Shown here one piece after another: positions 33,701-44,832 of a DNA stretch of 64,000 bases (the first letter of the stretch is position 1; every line of letters starts with the position of its first letter). The DNA comes from Streptomyces rapamycinicus NRRL 5491 (GTDB lineage: Bacteria; Actinomycetota; Actinomycetes; Streptomycetales; Streptomycetaceae). The notes under the pieces were generated by a model. It saw only the letters and a list, made by a program, of their open reading frames with translations, was not told the DNA's origin and searched no databases. The stretch is taken from assembly GCF_024298965.1 (NCBI RefSeq), contig NZ_CP085193.1, forward strand, positions 2,418,001-2,482,000. The letters are read 5' to 3'. The position numbers and the translations under genes are program-made.

Positions 33701-36700
33701 CCAGCCCCGCCTCCACCTCACCCAACTCGATACGGAAGCCCCGCACCTTCACCTGATCATCCACCCGGCCGACGAACTCCAGCCGCCCATCCGCCCGCCA
33801 CCGCACCAGATCCCCGGTCCGGTACATCCGCCCACCGGACCCGGCGAACGGACACGCCACAAACCGCCCCGCCGTCAACCCCGCACGCCCCGCATACCCC
33901 CGCGCCAACCCCACACCCGCCACGTACAACTCGCCGACCACGCCCGGGGGCACGAGCTCCAGCCCCTCATCGAGCACATGGGTGTGCAGATGCGGGAGGG
34001 GCCGGCCGATCAGGCTCCTCGCGCCGGGCCCGGTGAGCTCGCGGTCGATCGGCTGGTGGGTGACGTGCACGGTGGTCTCGGTGATGCCGTACATGTTCAC
34101 CACGACAGGGGCGTCCTCGTGGTGGCGGGCGTACCAGTCGGCAAGGCGCGTGGGGTCGAGGGCCTCGCCGCCGAGCACCACATGGCGAAGTGCGGTACCT
34201 GCGCGTGGACCGCCACGTTCTGCTTCGGCCGCGATCAGTTGGTACAGCGCCGAGGGGGTCTGGCTCAGGACCGAGACGTTTTCCCGTACCAGCAACTCCA
34301 GGAAGTCCGCAGGGGAGCGGGTCACCTCCCTGTCGACCACGATGAGGCGGCCACCGCTCAGCAGGGCTCCCCAGATCTCCCACACCGAGAAGTCGAACGC
34401 ATACGAGTGGAACATGGTCCACACGTCGTCCGGGCCGTAGTGGTAGCTCCGCGCGATCGCTTCGAGCAGCCTCACCACGTTGGTGTGCGTCACCAGGACA
34501 CCCTTGGGCGCGCCGGTGGATCCTGAGGTGTAGATGGCGTAGGCCGGGTGCCGGGGATCCAGCGGGCTCGTGCGATCGCGGTCGGTGAGGTCGGCGGCGG
34601 ACGCCTGGGCCAGGAACTGCTGGGTGTGGTCGTCGTCCAACACCAGCAGCCGGGCGGTCTCACACTCGGGTATCCGGTCGGCCGTGTCCCTGGTGGCGAG
34701 CACCACCTCCGGCTCGGCGTCGTCGAGCATGAAGGCGATGCGATTCACGGGGTAGCGCGGATCGATGGGCACGTACGCCCCACCAGCCTTCACCACCGCC
34801 ACCAGCGCCACCACCATCTCCACCGACCGGGGCACGACCAGCCCCACCCGGGACTCCGGGCCCACCCCCAGCTCAACCAACACCCGGGCCAGACGATTCG
34901 CCCCCTCGTTCACCTCCCCGTACGACGCCTCACGCCCGTCACACACCACCGCCACCGAATCCCGATCCCGCCGCACCCACTCCTCGAACAACCCCGGCAG
35001 CACATCAACACCCGCATCCGCCGCACCGGGATCACCTCCACCCCAGCGCGTCAGCTGATCCCGCTCCTCGCCTGTGAGCACATCGACCCGCCCCACCGAA
35101 CACCCCGGATCGGCAGCGATCGCCTCCAGCACCCGCACGAAGCGAGCCGCCAGCGACTCCGCCGACTCCCGGTCGAACAGGTCGGTCGCGTACTCAAGCG
35201 TTCCGTGGATACCCGCCGGTCCGTCGCCATCGGCACGTGTCTCGGCGAGCATGAAGGACAGGTCGAACTTGGCGGTGTCCATCTCGACCCAGAGCGGTTC
35301 GCTGGGCAGCCCCGGCAGTGCGGGGCCGGAGTGGTGGGTGTTCTGGAATCCGAGCATCACCTGGAACAGAGGGTGCCGGGCCAGGGAGCGGTCCGGATTG
35401 AGCAGGTCGACCAGCCGCTCGAACGGCACGTCCTGGTGATCGTAGGCGGCCAGGTCCGCGTCGCGGACGCGGCGTAGGAGGGTGGTGATGTCGGGGTCGC
35501 CGGAGGTGTCGACACGCAGCACCAAGGTGTTGACGAAGAAACCCACCAGGTCGTTGACGGCTTCCTCGCCCCGGCCCGCGTACGGGGTGCCGATGGGGAT
35601 GTCGTGTCCCGCGCCGAGCCGGGTCAGCAGCACGGCCAGTCCGGCTTGGACGACCATGAAGACGCTGACGTCGTGGGCGTGCGCCACATCGGCCAGCCGC
35701 TGGTGAAGCACGGCCGGGATGTCCAGGTCCACGGTGCCACCCCGATGGCTCGCCACCGTCGGGCGCGAACGGTCGGTGGGCAGGTCGAGCTCCGCGGGCA
35801 GGCCCGCCAAGGCTTGTTTCCAGTGGGCGAGTTGCCGTGACATCAGGCTGTCGGGCGTGTCCTCCTCACCGAGGACACGCCGCTGCCAGATGGCGTAGTC
35901 GGCGTACTGCACCGGGAGCGGCTGCCACTGTGGTGCGCGCCCTTGGGTGCGGTCCGTGTAGGCGCGCGCGAGGTCGTTGAAGAGCGGGCCCATGGACCAG
36001 CCGTCCGCGGCGATGTGGTGCAGCACCAGCAGCAGTACGTGCTCTTGGTCCGCCGTTGGGTAGATGCCCGCGCGCAGTGGCAGTTCCGTGGCCAGGTCCT
36101 CGAATCCCCGTCCGGCCTCGGCCGCGAGCAGCGCGTCCAGGTCCTTGGGGTCGGCGTCGGACACGCTGATCGGCAGCCAGGTGCGCGCGGTGTCGGCGTC
36201 GAGCACATGCTGCCAGGGCTGCCCCTGGTCGTCCTTCGGGTAGAGGGTCCGCAGGGCTTCGTGCCGGACCACGACATCGCGGAGTGCGTCGGCCAGCGCC
36301 TCGCGGTCCAGGGGGCCGGTGATCCGCTGCGCGGACACGACGGTGTACGTGGCGGACCGGGGGCCCTGGATCTCCTGCATGAACCACAGGCGCCATTGCG
36401 CGTACGACAGCGGGATCCGTTCCGGTCGTGGCATCGGGCTCAGGCTCGGCCGCCGGGTCGCCTCGGGGTTCGTTCCGTCGCCGAGCCGTGGGATCAGCTG
36501 GGCGACCGTGGGCGCCTGGAACAGTGTGCGGACGCTCAGCTCGGTGCCGGTCTCGGCGCGGATGCGGCCGATGAGCCGCATCGCGAGGAGGGAGTGGCCG
36601 CCGAGTGCGAAGAAGTCGTCGTCCACAGCGACCTCGGCAAGCCCCAGTACCTCGGCGAAGAGACCGCACAGGGCCCGCTCCCGCGGGGTTCGCGGGGCCC

Positions 36701-39700
36701 GCCCGGTTCCGGCGGTGAACTCCGGGGCGGGCAGCGCCTTGCGGTCCAGCTTGCCGTTCGGGGTCAGTGGCAACTCGTCGATCGCCATCACGATCGACGG
36801 CACCATGTGCTCCGGCAGGGTGCTCCGCAGATGGGCCTGGAGTGCGGGGAGCAGCGAGTCGGCTTCCGGGCCGGCGCCCGGCTCGTTGGCGTAGTCGGTG
36901 AGCGGTCGCGCGCTCGCCTGGGCGGCAGCGACGGACAGGTCGACCACCGGCTGGTCCGGACCCTCGGCACCGAGCAGGAAGAGGGCATCGAGTCGCTCTG
37001 GCTCTTCGGACCAGGTCAGATGGGCGCGGTAGCCGTGGCGGGCGGCCAGTTCGTGCAGGGTTTCCACGTCGGGTGTACGGGGCGTGGCGTCGGGGGTACT
37101 CGTGGCATCGGGGGTTTCCGTGGTGTCGGCGGTTTCCGTGGTGCCGGGGGTTTCCGTGGTGTCGGGCTTTCCCGTGTCCGCGCCGACGGCGGTCTCGGCG
37201 TCGACGGTCTGCCGGCTGGTTTCCGGGGCGGTGCCGTCCCGGAACTGCCGTACCGCCGCCAGGTCGTCCATCAGCCGGGCGTTGGGGAGGTCCCTCACCC
37301 ACAGCCTGTCGTGGCGCCGGGAGAGCAGTGCCGCCACTTCCTCGGTCCGGTGCACATCGGTTCCCCAAGTCGCCGTCGGCGCGGAGTCGTCCGCGCGTAC
37401 GGCCGCAATCGGCGCCTTGTGGAGCACCACGTCATAGCGGTACCGCGTCAGCTCGTTGCGGCTCTTCCCACGCTTGATCCGGATGTCGACCGCCGCGATG
37501 TCCGGAACGGTGGCCTGGAGGGCCGAGAAGAAGGCCGGGTCGATCAGCAGTTCCCTCTCCAGCGAGATGGTCTGCTCGATCGCCTTGCGGAGGTCCGTGC
37601 CCGAGAGTTCACCGCCGAACCTGCCGAGACCGGCCGCCATGGCGAAGCAGCGGAGCAGGCGGAGGTTGCGGACATCGCCGAGGAACAGCGAGCCCCCCGG
37701 TGTGAGCAGACGCATCGCTCCGGAGATGACAGAGACGAGGTAGTCGATGCCGGGGAAGTACTGGATCACCGAATTGATGATCACGCTGTCGAAATGGCCG
37801 GCCGGGAGTCCGGTGAAGACGTCGGCGGGCTGGGAGGACAGCTCCACGCGGGCAGCCAGGTCCGGGTCGCGATCGATCTGGTCCCGCAGCACGTCGATCA
37901 CCGCGGAGGAGAAGTCCGTGGCCCAATACGAGTCGCATCGGGGCGCCAAACGCCGCAGCAGCAGACCGGTGCCGACGCCGATTTCGAGCACGCGTCGAGG
38001 AGCCAGTGCGGAGATCCGGTCCACGGTGGCCGTCAGCCATTCCCGCATCTCGTCGAGGGGGATGGGGCGGCCGTCGTAGCTGCTGTCCCAGCCGATGAAG
38101 TCCTCGGCAGCGTCCCCGGTGGAGGCGCCGGTGGGGTCCTCCTGGAGAGTGGTGGCGGGGCGGTCTCCGTACAGCGACTCGTAGAAACTCTTCCAGTGGC
38201 TGATGTGTTCGTCCGCGTGCCGCGCCGTCGACTCCTCGTTCCGTGAGGGGCCGTTCTGTGGGGAGTGGTTCTGTGAGGTGTCGTTCCTTGAGGTGTCGTC
38301 CCATGGCGTATCGTCCCGTGACGTGGTGCGCCGCGCGGGTACGGCGTAGCCGATCAGCCGCCGGTCCCCGGGGCGGTCCTCGCGGACTACGACCGCCGCC
38401 CGCGCCACCCACGGATGCGACGCCAGCGCCGCCTCCACCTCGCCCTGTTCGATGCGGAAACCGCGCACCTTGACCTGGTCGTCCACCCGGCCGACAAACT
38501 CCAGCCGCCCATCCGGCCGCCACCGCACCAGGTCCCCGGTCCGGTACATCCGCCCGCCGGACCCGGCGAACGGACACGCCACGAACCGTTCCGCCGTCAG
38601 CCCCGCACGGCCCGCGTACCCCCGCGCCAGCCCCGCACCCGCCACGTACAACTCACCCACCACGCCCGGCGGCGCCCACCCCAGCCCACCGTCCAGGACG
38701 TACAACCGTGTGTCCTGGATCGGCGTCCCGATGGGCGGTGGCCCTTCCTCTCCCGGCTCGCACGGATGGCCGGAGATGTCGATGGTGGTTTCGCTCGGCC
38801 CGTACGAGTTGTAGAGCCGCACCCCCGGAAGCGTGGCGTGGAAGGTGTCGCGAACGGCCGCCGACATGGCTTCCCCGCCACAGACGACGTCACGCAGCGA
38901 ACCGCAATCGTCCGCCACCCCATGCCACTCCAGAAGATGCTGGAGGAGGGAGGGGACGGTATGGACGACGGTCACCTGGTGGCGCCTTACGGCCTCGAGA
39001 AGGTACCCGGGATCCGCGTGCTTGTCCGGGTGGGCGAGCACGATGGCCCCGCCGACCAGCAGCGGGCAGAACGCTTCCCATGCGGAGACGTCGAAGCTCA
39101 GCGGTGTCCGCATGAGGAAGCGGTCCTCGGCGCCCCAGCCGAACGCCTCCACCCGCCACCGGAGGTTGTTCAGCAAGGACTGGTGCGTCACCACGACACC
39201 CTTGGGGGTGCCCGTCGATCCTGAGGTGTAGATGGCGTAGGCCGGGTGCCGTGGATCTAGCGGGCTCGTGCGATCGCGGTCGGTGAGGTCGGCGGCGGAC
39301 GCCTGGGCCATGAGCTGCTGGACGCGATCGTCGTCCAACACCAGCAGCCGGGTGGTCTCGCGCTGGGGTATCCGGTCGGCCGTTTCCCTGGTGGCGAGCA
39401 CCACGTCCGGCTCGGCGTCGTCGAGCATGAAGGCGATGCGATTCACGGGATAGCGCGGATCGATCGGTACGTACGCCCCACCGGCCTTCATCACCGCCAG
39501 CAGCGCCACCACCATCTTCACCGACCGGGGCACGACCAGCCCCACCCGGGACTCCGGGCCCACCCCGAGCCCCACCAGGGCCCGCGCCAGACGATTCGCC
39601 CGCTCATTCACCTCGCCATACGAAACCTCACGCCCCTCGCACACCACCGCCGCCGCATCCCGATCGCGCCGCACGCGCTCTTCGAACAGCCTCGGCAGCA

Positions 39701-42700
39701 GCCCATGGCTAGTGTCTTCCGCACCGGGCGCACCCCCGCCCCAGTGCGTCAGTTGCTCCCGTTCCACCCCGGTCAGTACATCGATCCGCCCGACCAGACA
39801 GGCCGGATCGGCGACGATCGCCTCCAGCACCCGCACGAAGCGAGCCGCGATCGCCTCCACGGCCTGCTGGTCGAACACATCGGGCCGGTATCCCCATCGC
39901 ACCTGAAGCCGCTCACCGGGAATCACCATCAACGCCAGGGGATAGTGCGTGGCGTCGTGGGCGGCGATGGCGGTGGTCTTGAGTGTGCTGTCGGTGCGGC
40001 CGGAGACGGCGCCGTCCACGGGGTAGTTCTCGAAGACCGTCGCGGTGTCGAAGAGCGGTCCCGAACCGGCATAGGCGCTCTGCTGGATGTCGGTCAGGCT
40101 CAGGAACTGATGGTCGAGCAACCGCGATTGTTCGTCCTGCAGCCGGGTGAGCAGCGCCGCCAGACTCTCGCCCGCGAGTAGGCGAAGCCTCAGCGGCACC
40201 GTGTTGACGAACAGCCCGACCATGGATTCGACGCCGGGAATCTCGGGCGGCCGGACGGCCACCGTCGTTCCGAAGACCACGTCATCGCGTCCGGTCATAC
40301 GGGCCAGGAGGATGCCCCAGGCGCCCTGTATCAGGGTGTTCAGGGTCAGACCGGCCTCACGCGCCCGCTCGGTCAGAGAAGCGGTGAGGGATTGCGAGAG
40401 GGACTGTGAGACGTCCTGGGGGGCTACGGCCTGGCGTCCAGGGTCCGCGGGCGTCAGCAGAGTGGGGTCTTCGACGCCCGCCAAAGCATTACGCCATGCC
40501 TCCAATGCCGCGTCCCGATCCCGCGATCCGTACCACGCGAGGTAGTCGCGGTACGGCGTGGGCCTGGGCAGTGCGGACTCCTGACCCGGCCGCTCGTACA
40601 GGGTGAACAGATCCCGTACCACCAGCGGAGTGGACCAGCCGTCCAGGAGGATGTGGTGATTCGTCATCACGAGACGGAAGTGTTCGGCGCCGAAGCGGAA
40701 CAACGCGAACCGCAGCAACGGCGGCCGCGTCAGATCGAAACGGTCGGCTCGGTCCTCCGTCAGCCATCGCTCGAAGACGCCCTGTGCCGCCACCTCCCCC
40801 AGCCCCCGCAGATCCTCCTCCCGCCACGGCACCCGCACCTCACCAGGCACCACCTGAACCGGCACCGACACACCCTCATGCACAAACCCCGCACCCACAT
40901 GCGGGTACCGCCGCAACAACCCCTCCGCGGCCGCACGCAACCGCGTCGCGTCCACCGAACCGTCGAGGTCGAAGACCAGCTGAACCATGTACACATCCGG
41001 CGCGGCATCGTCATAGACCGCATGGAACAGCAACCCCTCCTGTCCGGCCGCCAAGGGCAAGACCTCACCGTGCTGGGGAATCCTCGCCTCGATGGTTTCC
41101 TGGTCGGACCGGCTCAGCGAGATCAAGGGGCGAGGGGGCGAGGTGGAGTCCGCGGTGTCCGTCGATTGCGTGGCAACGGCCGGGGACTCGGGGACCCGGG
41201 CGGTGGCGGCGAGGGCGGCGGGTGTCTTGTGCTGGAACACCTCACGCGGCGTGAACACCAGCCCCGCACGACGAGCCCGGCCCACCAACTGGATGGACAT
41301 GATGCTGTCCCCACCCAACGCGAAGAAGTCGGCATCGGCGGGGACGTCGGCCAGGCCCAGCACCTGGGCGAACAACCCGCAGAGCAGCTCTTCGGTGGGG
41401 GTGGCCGGTGCGCGGCCAGGGGCCGGGGTGTAGTCGGGGGCGGGCAGCGCCTTGCGGTCCAGCTTCCCGTTCGCCGTCAACGGCAACTGCTCCAGTACGA
41501 CAACGGCCGAGGGCACCATGTGCTCCGGCAGGGCCCCTGTCAGGAACTCCCGCAACTCCGTTGCCACCGGACGGGACCCGGCCGTCGGTACGGCATAGCC
41601 GATCAGCCGCCGGTCGCCCGGCCGGTCCTCGCGGACCATCACCGCCGCCCGTGCCACCTGCGCATGCGACGCCAGCGCCGCCTCCACCTCACCCAACTCG
41701 ATACGGAAGCCCCGCACCTTCACCTGATCATCCACCCGGCCGACGAACTCCAGCCGCCCATCCGCCCGCCACCGCACCAGATCCCCGGTCCGGTACATCC
41801 GCCCACCGGACCCGGCGAACGGACACGCCACAAACCGCCCCGCCGTCAACCCCGCACGCCCCGCATACCCCCGCGCCAACCCCGCACCCGCCACATACAA
41901 CTCACCCACCACACCCGACGGCACCAACCCCAAACCACCATCCAGCACATACAGCGACGTGTTGGACAACGGACGACCCAACGGCGGTACACCCTGGTCA
42001 GCGGGGTCAAGCGTGGCGGTGGTGGACCAGATGGTGCACTCGGTCGGACCATAAAGGTTGATCACCCGCGAGCCCAGCTCGCCCAACCGCTGGGCCAGCT
42101 GGGTCGGCAATGCTTCACCACCGGCCAGCACCCGCAGCTCCCGCAGCATCTCCGGAGCCTGGGAGGCGATGGCCTGCCACAGCGTCGGCGTCGCCTGCAT
42201 CACCGACACCCGCCACCGCCTGACCAACCCCGACAACGCCACCGGATCACCCACCTCAGCATCCGAAGCCACCACCACCCCCGCCCCACACACCAGCGGC
42301 AAAAACACCTCCAACGCCGCAATATCGAACGAAACCGTGGTCACCGCCAACAACCGATCCCCAACACCCAGCGACACCCGCTCCCCCACCGCAGCCAAAA
42401 ACCCCTCAACAGCCCCCCGGGACACCACCACACCCTTCGGAACACCCGTCGACCCCGAGGTATAGATGACATACGCCGGATGCCGAGAATCAAGCGAACC
42501 GATGCGATCAGCGTCCGTCAGATCGGTGGCCGATGCCTGAGCCAATCGCTGCTGAGTGTGCTGGTCATCCAACACCAGCAACCGCAGACCGTCCGCTGCC
42601 GGTACCCGCTCGGCCGTCTCCGCCGTGGCCAGCACCACCTCCGGCCGGGCATCGCCCAGCATGAAGGCGATCCGGCTCGCCGGATAACGCGGATCGATCG

Positions 42701-44315
42701 GCACGTACGCCCCACCAGCCTTCACCACCGCCAACAACGCCACCACCATCTCCACCGACCGCGACACCACCAACCCCACCCGGGACTCCGGCCCCCCCCC
42801 CCACCCCACCAACACCCGAGCCAGCCGATTCGCCCGCTCATTCACCTCCCCATACGACACCTCACACCCCTCACACACCACCGCCACCGCACCCCGATCA
42901 CGCCGCACCCACCCCTCAAACAACCCCGGCAAAAGTCCGTGACCAGCACCGTCGTCACCAGACGTGTCTTCGCTCCACGTCTCCAGCAGCTCCCGTTCCT
43001 CGCCCGTGAGCACATCGATCCGCCCCACCAGACACCCCGGATCAGCAGCAATCGCCTCCAGCACCCGCACAAAGCGAGCCGCGATCACCTCCACCGCATC
43101 CCGGTCGAACACATCAGGCCGATATCCCCACCGCACCTGAAGCCGCTCACCAGGAATCACCGTCAACGCCAACGTGTAATGCGTGGCATCCCGGCCGTCA
43201 CTGGCCCGGAACCGCACAGCGTCATCCCCCGCCGCCCCAGGCGCGACCGGATAGTTCTCGTAAATCACCACCGTGTCGAACCGGGCCCCCGCACCCACCG
43301 CAGCCTGGATCTCCGGCAACCCCACGAACTGATGCTCCGACAACCGCGCCTGCGCCTCCTGCAACCCCGACAACAACCCCAACACCCGCACCCCAGCCCC
43401 AGCCCTGACCCGCACCGGCACCGTATTGATACACAACCCCACCAACGACTCAGCACCCGCCAACTCCACCGGCCGCACCGCCACCGTCGCCCCGAACACC
43501 ACGTCTTCCCGACCAATCAATCGGCCCAGAAGGATCCCCCACGCCCCCTGCACCAACGTGTTCAACGTCAGCCCCAACCCCCGACCACGCTCCACCAACC
43601 GCCCCGTCAAACCCTCCCCAACCTCACACCACACCTCACCCGGCACCACCCCACCACCACCAGAAACCACCGGCCCCAACACCGACGACTCCTCCACCCC
43701 CGTCAACACCCCACACCACGCCGCAACCCCCGCACCCCGATCCCGCGACCCGTACCACGCGAGATATTCGCGCCAGGGCACAGCGGGGGCCAGCGTGGAG
43801 GCGGGGGCCTCGGGCTCCTGGTGGTAGAGGGTGGACAACTCCCGCATCAGAAGTTGGGTGGACCAGCCGTCCAGCAGGATGTGGTGGTTCGTCATCACCA
43901 ACCGGAAACGGTCCTCGCCGAAACGGAACAGCGCGAACCGCAGCAACGGCGGTCGCGCCAGGTCGAAACGGTCGGCCCGGTCCTCCGCCAGCCACCGCTC
44001 GAAGACGTCCCGCGCCTCGACCTCCGCCAGACCCCGCAGATCCTCCTCCCGCCACGGCACCCGTACACGCCGTGCGATGGCCTGTACGGGCCGGGGCACG
44101 CCACGCGTCATGAATCCCGCACGCAGACTCATATGGCGATCCACGATCGCCTGTGCCGCAGACCGCAGGCGTTGAGCGTCCACCGGACCGTCGAGATCGA
44201 AGACCAGCTGCACCATGTACACATCCGGCGCGCCGTCGTCATAGACCGCGTGGAACAGCAACCCCTCCTGCAACGGGGTCAGCGGCAGAAGCTCTTCGAT
44301 CCGGGATCGGACCAT
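27753..44315 (-). CDS. Nonribosomal peptide synthetase, four modules with TE (C-A-PCP / C-A-MT-PCP / C-A-PCP-E / C-A-PCP-TE)
   Basis: This 5,520-residue synthetase is probably the terminating one. The ATG at 44315 follows GGGGGA. Module 1: C 1-440, A 455-960, PCP near 992. Module 2: C 1075-1510, A from 1525 with a methyltransferase inserted at about 2025-2330 ([11 protein letters not shown]), A10 near 2523, PCP near 2570. Module 3: LCL-type C 2630-3070 (HHIAADGWS), A 3095-3600, PCP 3640-3690, E 3700-4175 ([22 protein letters not shown]). Module 4: C 4205-4650, A 4660-5165, PCP, then TE 5260-5520 (GWSFGG serine near 5350). My hand-read A codes are DILQLGLIWK for modules 1 and 4 (glycine), DVWHVGSIDK for module 2 (serine-like, N-methylated) and DFWSVGMVHK for module 3 (threonine-like, epimerised). 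The first C is of the [11 protein letters not shown] type normally fed by an upstream epimerising module, so another protein supplies the chain. Confidence 0.95.
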   Translation of the reverse strand: MVRSRIEELLPLTPLQEGLLFHAVYDDGAPDVYMVQLVFDLDGPVDAQRLRSAAQAIVDRHMSLRAGFMTRGVPRPVQAIARRVRVPWREEDLRGLAEVEARDVFERWLAEDRADRFDLARPPLLRFALFRFGEDRFRLVMTNHHILLDGWSTQLLMRELSTLYHQEPEAPASTLAPAVPWREYLAWYGSRDRGAGVAAWCGVLTGVEESSVLGPVVSGGGGVVPGEVWCEVGEGLTGRLVERGRGLGLTLNTLVQGAWGILLGRLIGREDVVFGATVAVRPVELAGAESLVGLCINTVPVRVRAGAGVRVLGLLSGLQEAQARLSEHQFVGLPEIQAAVGAGARFDTVVIYENYPVAPGAAGDDAVRFRASDGRDATHYTLALTVIPGERLQVRWGYRPDVFDRDAVEVIAARFVRVLEAIAADPGCLVGRIDVLTGEERELLETWSEDTSGDDGAGHGLLPGLFEGWVRRDRGAVAVVCEGCEVSYGEVNERANRLARVLVGWGGGPESRVGLVVSRSVEMVVALLAVVKAGGAYVPIDPRYPASRIAFMLGDARPEVVLATAETAERVPAADGLRLLVLDDQHTQQRLAQASATDLTDADRIGSLDSRHPAYVIYTSGSTGVPKGVVVSRGAVEGFLAAVGERVSLGVGDRLLAVTTVSFDIAALEVFLPLVCGAGVVVASDAEVGDPVALSGLVRRWRVSVMQATPTLWQAIASQAPEMLRELRVLAGGEALPTQLAQRLGELGSRVINLYGPTECTIWSTTATLDPADQGVPPLGRPLSNTSLYVLDGGLGLVPSGVVGELYVAGAGLARGYAGRAGLTAGRFVACPFAGSGGRMYRTGDLVRWRADGRLEFVGRVDDQVKVRGFRIELGEVEAALASHAQVARAAVMVREDRPGDRRLIGYAVPTAGSRPVATELREFLTGALPEHMVPSAVVVLEQLPLTANGKLDRKALPAPDYTPAPGRAPATPTEELLCGLFAQVLGLADVPADADFFALGGDSIMSIQLVGRARRAGLVFTPREVFQHKTPAALAATARVPESPAVATQSTDTADSTSPPRPLISLSRSDQETIEARIPQHGEVLPLAAGQEGLLFHAVYDDAAPDVYMVQLVFDLDGSVDATRLRAAAEGLLRRYPHVGAGFVHEGVSVPVQVVPGEVRVPWREEDLRGLGEVAAQGVFERWLTEDRADRFDLTRPPLLRFALFRFGAEHFRLVMTNHHILLDGWSTPLVVRDLFTLYERPGQESALPRPTPYRDYLAWYGSRDRDAALEAWRNALAGVEDPTLLTPADPGRQAVAPQDVSQSLSQSLTASLTERAREAGLTLNTLIQGAWGILLARMTGRDDVVFGTTVAVRPPEIPGVESMVGLFVNTVPLRLRLLAGESLAALLTRLQDEQSRLLDHQFLSLTDIQQSAYAGSGPLFDTATVFENYPVDGAVSGRTDSTLKTTAIAAHDATHYPLALMVIPGERLQVRWGYRPDVFDQQAVEAIAARFVRVLEAIVADPACLVGRIDVLTGVEREQLTHWGGGAPGAEDTSHGLLPRLFEERVRRDRDAAAVVCEGREVSYGEVNERANRLARALVGLGVGPESRVGLVVPRSVKMVVALLAVMKAGGAYVPIDPRYPVNRIAFMLDDAEPDVVLATRETADRIPQRETTRLLVLDDDRVQQLMAQASAADLTDRDRTSPLDPRHPAYAIYTSGSTGTPKGVVVTHQSLLNNLRWRVEAFGWGAEDRFLMRTPLSFDVSAWEAFCPLLVGGAIVLAHPDKHADPGYLLEAVRRHQVTVVHTVPSLLQHLLEWHGVADDCGSLRDVVCGGEAMSAAVRDTFHATLPGVRLYNSYGPSETTIDISGHPCEPGEEGPPPIGTPIQDTRLYVLDGGLGWAPPGVVGELYVAGAGLARGYAGRAGLTAERFVACPFAGSGGRMYRTGDLVRWRPDGRLEFVGRVDDQVKVRGFRIEQGEVEAALASHPWVARAAVVVREDRPGDRRLIGYAVPARRTTSRDDTPWDDTSRNDTSQNHSPQNGPSRNEESTARHADEHISHWKSFYESLYGDRPATTLQEDPTGASTGDAAEDFIGWDSSYDGRPIPLDEMREWLTATVDRISALAPRRVLEIGVGTGLLLRRLAPRCDSYWATDFSSAVIDVLRDQIDRDPDLAARVELSSQPADVFTGLPAGHFDSVIINSVIQYFPGIDYLVSVISGAMRLLTPGGSLFLGDVRNLRLLRCFAMAAGLGRFGGELSGTDLRKAIEQTISLERELLIDPAFFSALQATVPDIAAVDIRIKRGKSRNELTRYRYDVVLHKAPIAAVRADDSAPTATWGTDVHRTEEVAALLSRRHDRLWVRDLPNARLMDDLAAVRQFRDGTAPETSRQTVDAETAVGADTGKPDTTETPGTTETADTTETPDATSTPDATPRTPDVETLHELAARHGYRAHLTWSEEPERLDALFLLGAEGPDQPVVDLSVAAAQASARPLTDYANEPGAGPEADSLLPALQAHLRSTLPEHMVPSIVMAIDELPLTPNGKLDRKALPAPEFTAGTGRAPRTPRERALCGLFAEVLGLAEVAVDDDFFALGGHSLLAMRLIGRIRAETGTELSVRTLFQAPTVAQLIPRLGDGTNPEATRRPSLSPMPRPERIPLSYAQWRLWFMQEIQGPRSATYTVVSAQRITGPLDREALADALRDVVVRHEALRTLYPKDDQGQPWQHVLDADTARTWLPISVSDADPKDLDALLAAEAGRGFEDLATELPLRAGIYPTADQEHVLLLVLHHIAADGWSMGPLFNDLARAYTDRTQGRAPQWQPLPVQYADYAIWQRRVLGEEDTPDSLMSRQLAHWKQALAGLPAELDLPTDRSRPTVASHRGGTVDLDIPAVLHQRLADVAHAHDVSVFMVVQAGLAVLLTRLGAGHDIPIGTPYAGRGEEAVNDLVGFFVNTLVLRVDTSGDPDITTLLRRVRDADLAAYDHQDVPFERLVDLLNPDRSLARHPLFQVMLGFQNTHHSGPALPGLPSEPLWVEMDTAKFDLSFMLAETRADGDGPAGIHGTLEYATDLFDRESAESLAARFVRVLEAIAADPGCSVGRVDVLTGEERDQLTRWGGGDPGAADAGVDVLPGLFEEWVRRDRDSVAVVCDGREASYGEVNEGANRLARVLVELGVGPESRVGLVVPRSVEMVVALVAVVKAGGAYVPIDPRYPVNRIAFMLDDAEPEVVLATRDTADRIPECETARLLVLDDDHTQQFLAQASAADLTDRDRTSPLDPRHPAYAIYTSGSTGAPKGVLVTHTNVVRLLEAIARSYHYGPDDVWTMFHSYAFDFSVWEIWGALLSGGRLIVVDREVTRSPADFLELLVRENVSVLSQTPSALYQLIAAEAERGGPRAGTALRHVVLGGEALDPTRLADWYARHHEDAPVVVNMYGITETTVHVTHQPIDRELTGPGARSLIGRPLPHLHTHVLDEGLELVPPGVVGELYVAGVGLARGYAGRAGLTAGRFVACPFAGSGGRMYRTGDLVRWRADGRLEFVGRVDDQVKVRGFRIELGEVEAGLASHPQVARAAVMVREDRPGDRRLIGYAVPTTGSRPVATELREFLTGALPEHMVPSAVVVLEQLPLTANGKLDRKALPAPDYTPAPGRAPATPTEELLCGLFAQVLGLADVPADADFFALGGDSIMSIQLVSRARRAGLVFTPREVFQHKTPAALAATATRTAEAPAVEDNGVGTLPMTPIMHWLREREGATTGYHQSVLLEVPPTLTLDRLIPSVQAVIDHHDALRLRLRIADGDGTTDGGRPGGGTTGGGGTDAWRLEITPPGSIAAADLVRRTAVIGGGEADLRAAVAAESAAGQARLDPHSGTVLQVVWLDAGERRPGRLLLLAHHLVMDGVSWRVLLPDLIAAYEAIEAARPPALQPVGTSFRRWARLLADQAVDPAREDELDMWTRMTGDPGLTVATDALDPARDDVRSLRSLTVVLDPARTEPLLTTVPAAYHAGVDDVLLTALVLAAAHCYGTAEATALLVNVEGHGREDIAEALDLTRTIGWFTSMYPVRLDAGPIDWTDVATGAANLSGALKRVKEQLRVPDHGIGYGLLRYLNPHTGPRLAALNTPHIGFNYLGRYTGSGSANWPYAKESTALGGGSDPDLALTHCLDINALTEDTPDGPRLTATWAWAGHLMTEAEVSRFAEAWRTAVDGLIAHLRHPTSGGHTPSDLPLVPLDQAGIEHVETLVPEADDILPLTPLQEGLLFHAVYDDAAPDVYMVQLVFDLEGSVDATRLRAAAEGLLRRYPHVGAGFVHEGVSVPVQVVPGGVRVPWREEDLRGLGEAEARDAFERWLAEDRVDRFDLTRPPLLRFALFRLGADRFRLVMTNHHILLDGWSTPLVVRDLFTLYERPGQESALPRPTPYREYLAWYGSRDRGAGVAAWCGVLAGVMEASVLGPVVSGGGGVVPGEVWCEVGEGLTGRLVERGRGLGLTLNTLVQGAWGVVLGRLLGREDVVFGATVAVRPVELAGAESLVGLCINTVPVRVRAGAGVRVLGLLSGLQEAQARLSEHQFVGLPEIQAAVGAGARFDTVVIFENYPVAPDAASGALGDSGVTVRAGGGRDATHYTLALTVIPGERLQVRWGYRPDVFDRDAVEVIAARFVRVLEAIAADPGCLVGRIDVLSGEERGQLTRWGGDGPDAMGEGAVDVLPGLFEGWVRRDRGAVAVVCEGCEVSYGEVNERANRLARVLGGWGGGPESRVGLVVSRSVEMVVALLAVVKAGGAYVPIDPRYPASRIAFMLGDARPEVVLATAETAERVPAADGLRLLVLDDQHTQQRLAQASATDLTDADRIGSLDSRHPAYVIYTSGSTGVPKGVVVSRGAVEGFLAAVGERVSLGVGDRLLAVTTVSFDIAALEVFLPLVCGAGVVVASDAEVGDPVALSGLVRRWRVSVMQATPTLWQAIASQAPEMLRELRVLAGGEALPAGLARRLGELGSGVVNLYGPTECTIWSTTATLDPADQGVPPLGRPLSNTSLYVLDGGLGLVPSGVVGELYVAGAGLARGYAGRAGLTAGRFVACPFAGSGGRMYRTGDLVRWRADGRLEFVGRVDDQVKVRGFRIELGEVEAALASHPQVARAAVVLREDRPGDRRLTGYAVPAAGPGPSPEASELREFLTKVLPEHMVPTAVVVLKNLPLTANGKLDRKALPAPDYTPAPGRAPATPTEELLCGLFAQVLGLPHVPADADFFALGGHSLLAMRLMGRLRADTGARLGMQALFQAPSPARLARLLDDGESSHDFDTVLAIRSEPDAPKLFCVHPASGIGWAYQALAGHAVGGFSLYALQARGLDVSREAAASVDEMADDYVATMRSIQPSGPYNLLGWSFGGLVAHAMAARLEAMGERVDRLFLLDAYPIERQSTEPLWCPSRREVVEDLLRVARNQYDPVADDELWRPPALETEVSEEHVDGIYRAYQTNLDMMARHTPPVLKGDIILVRAAIPESDARTGDPLDWRRYAEGDIKIVDIECTHSEMLDTAAANEIGTVVARDVGAREA
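28999..30289. repeat. Near-identical glycine A-domain repeat, module 4 copy of the minus-strand NRPS
   Basis: This is the partner of 41641-42931. Similarity continues past a short divergent linker into the adjoining C domain (about 30370-31110 versus 43010-43750), so most of a C-A didomain is shared between modules 1 and 4. Confidence 0.8.
37081..37170. repeat. Imperfect repeat encoding Thr-Glu-Thr-Pro units in the post-methyltransferase linker
   Basis: Units of the form TTTCCGTGGTGTCGG recur several times on the plus strand. On the coding strand they give runs such as [18 protein letters not shown] between the inserted methyltransferase and the C-terminal part of A2 in the minus-strand NRPS. 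It is probably a flexible linker. Confidence 0.7.
41641..42931. repeat. Near-identical glycine A-domain repeat, module 1 copy of the minus-strand NRPS
   Basis: It aligns with 28999-30289 at a constant offset of 12,642 bp. Differences are concentrated in one patch (42051-42113 versus 29409-29471) plus a few scattered bases, including one in a C-rich homopolymer stretch. Confidence 0.8.
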
Positions 44316-44832
44316 GGGAATCCCCCTGTTCGGACCGCTCGCACTGATGCACTACGCGCAGATCGCACGGAGATGGATAAGGAGAAGAAGGAGCAACGAG
44401 GAGTGCGGTGGACACGCGGGCATTCACTCTGTCCGAATAATTCAACGTAACCGAGCCGGGCGAGCCCGTCAACGATCTCGAATAGACGCCAGAGCATTCC
44501 AACGGGCATTGTTCTCGGCGATTACCGGCAATGCGGACAGGTGGCACCTAGATGCCTTCGCTGGTTCTCGACGTCTCTCGACGCAGCGCTTCTGAGCTGC
44601 ACGTTCTCCCTGTTGATGGCAGCGTGTCATACCGGGGTGGACCGGCGAAGACGGCGGGGGCGCCACTGCACCAAGCTGCCATTCACTTGCTCATGAGATG
44701 TCGTCCGGCGACGCTGGTACAAGCGGGCAAGGACACTCAAAACCGGGCTGGATTCAAATAACCACTGATTCAGATAACCACTGGATTCAGATCACTACCC
44801 TTACGCGTCTCTCTACGTGATGCGACTCCCCG
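44316..44832. promoter_or_regulatory. Divergent intergenic region between the two complete NRPS genes
   Basis: This 517-bp stretch has lower GC than its flanks and no supportable gene. It must contain promoters for both synthetases. The clearest structure is a three-unit tandem repeat at 44751-44799, just before the plus-strand gene. ATGGCAG (44616-44622) and TGCCATT (44678-44684) resemble half-sites of the 23312/25287 palindrome but are not properly paired. Confidence 0.6.
44751..44799. repeat. Three tandem 16-17 bp repeats (GATTCAGATAACCACT type) upstream of the plus-strand NRPS
   Basis: Units run 44751-44766, 44767-44783 and 44784-44799. Each begins GATTCARAT and continues into an AACCACT-like or CACTACC tail. 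The array ends 33 bp before the ATG, where an activator or repressor could act on the promoter or early transcript. Part of the unit (GGATTCAA) recurs at 23272-23279. Confidence 0.65.

Noticed and set aside
29022..44450. Long plus-strand open frames opposite the minus-strand NRPS (29022-31562, 31617-34526, 35943-38246, 40653-44450)
   Set aside because: All are shadows of C, A, MT, PCP and E domains read in the opposite direction; they have no motifs and no ribosome sites.
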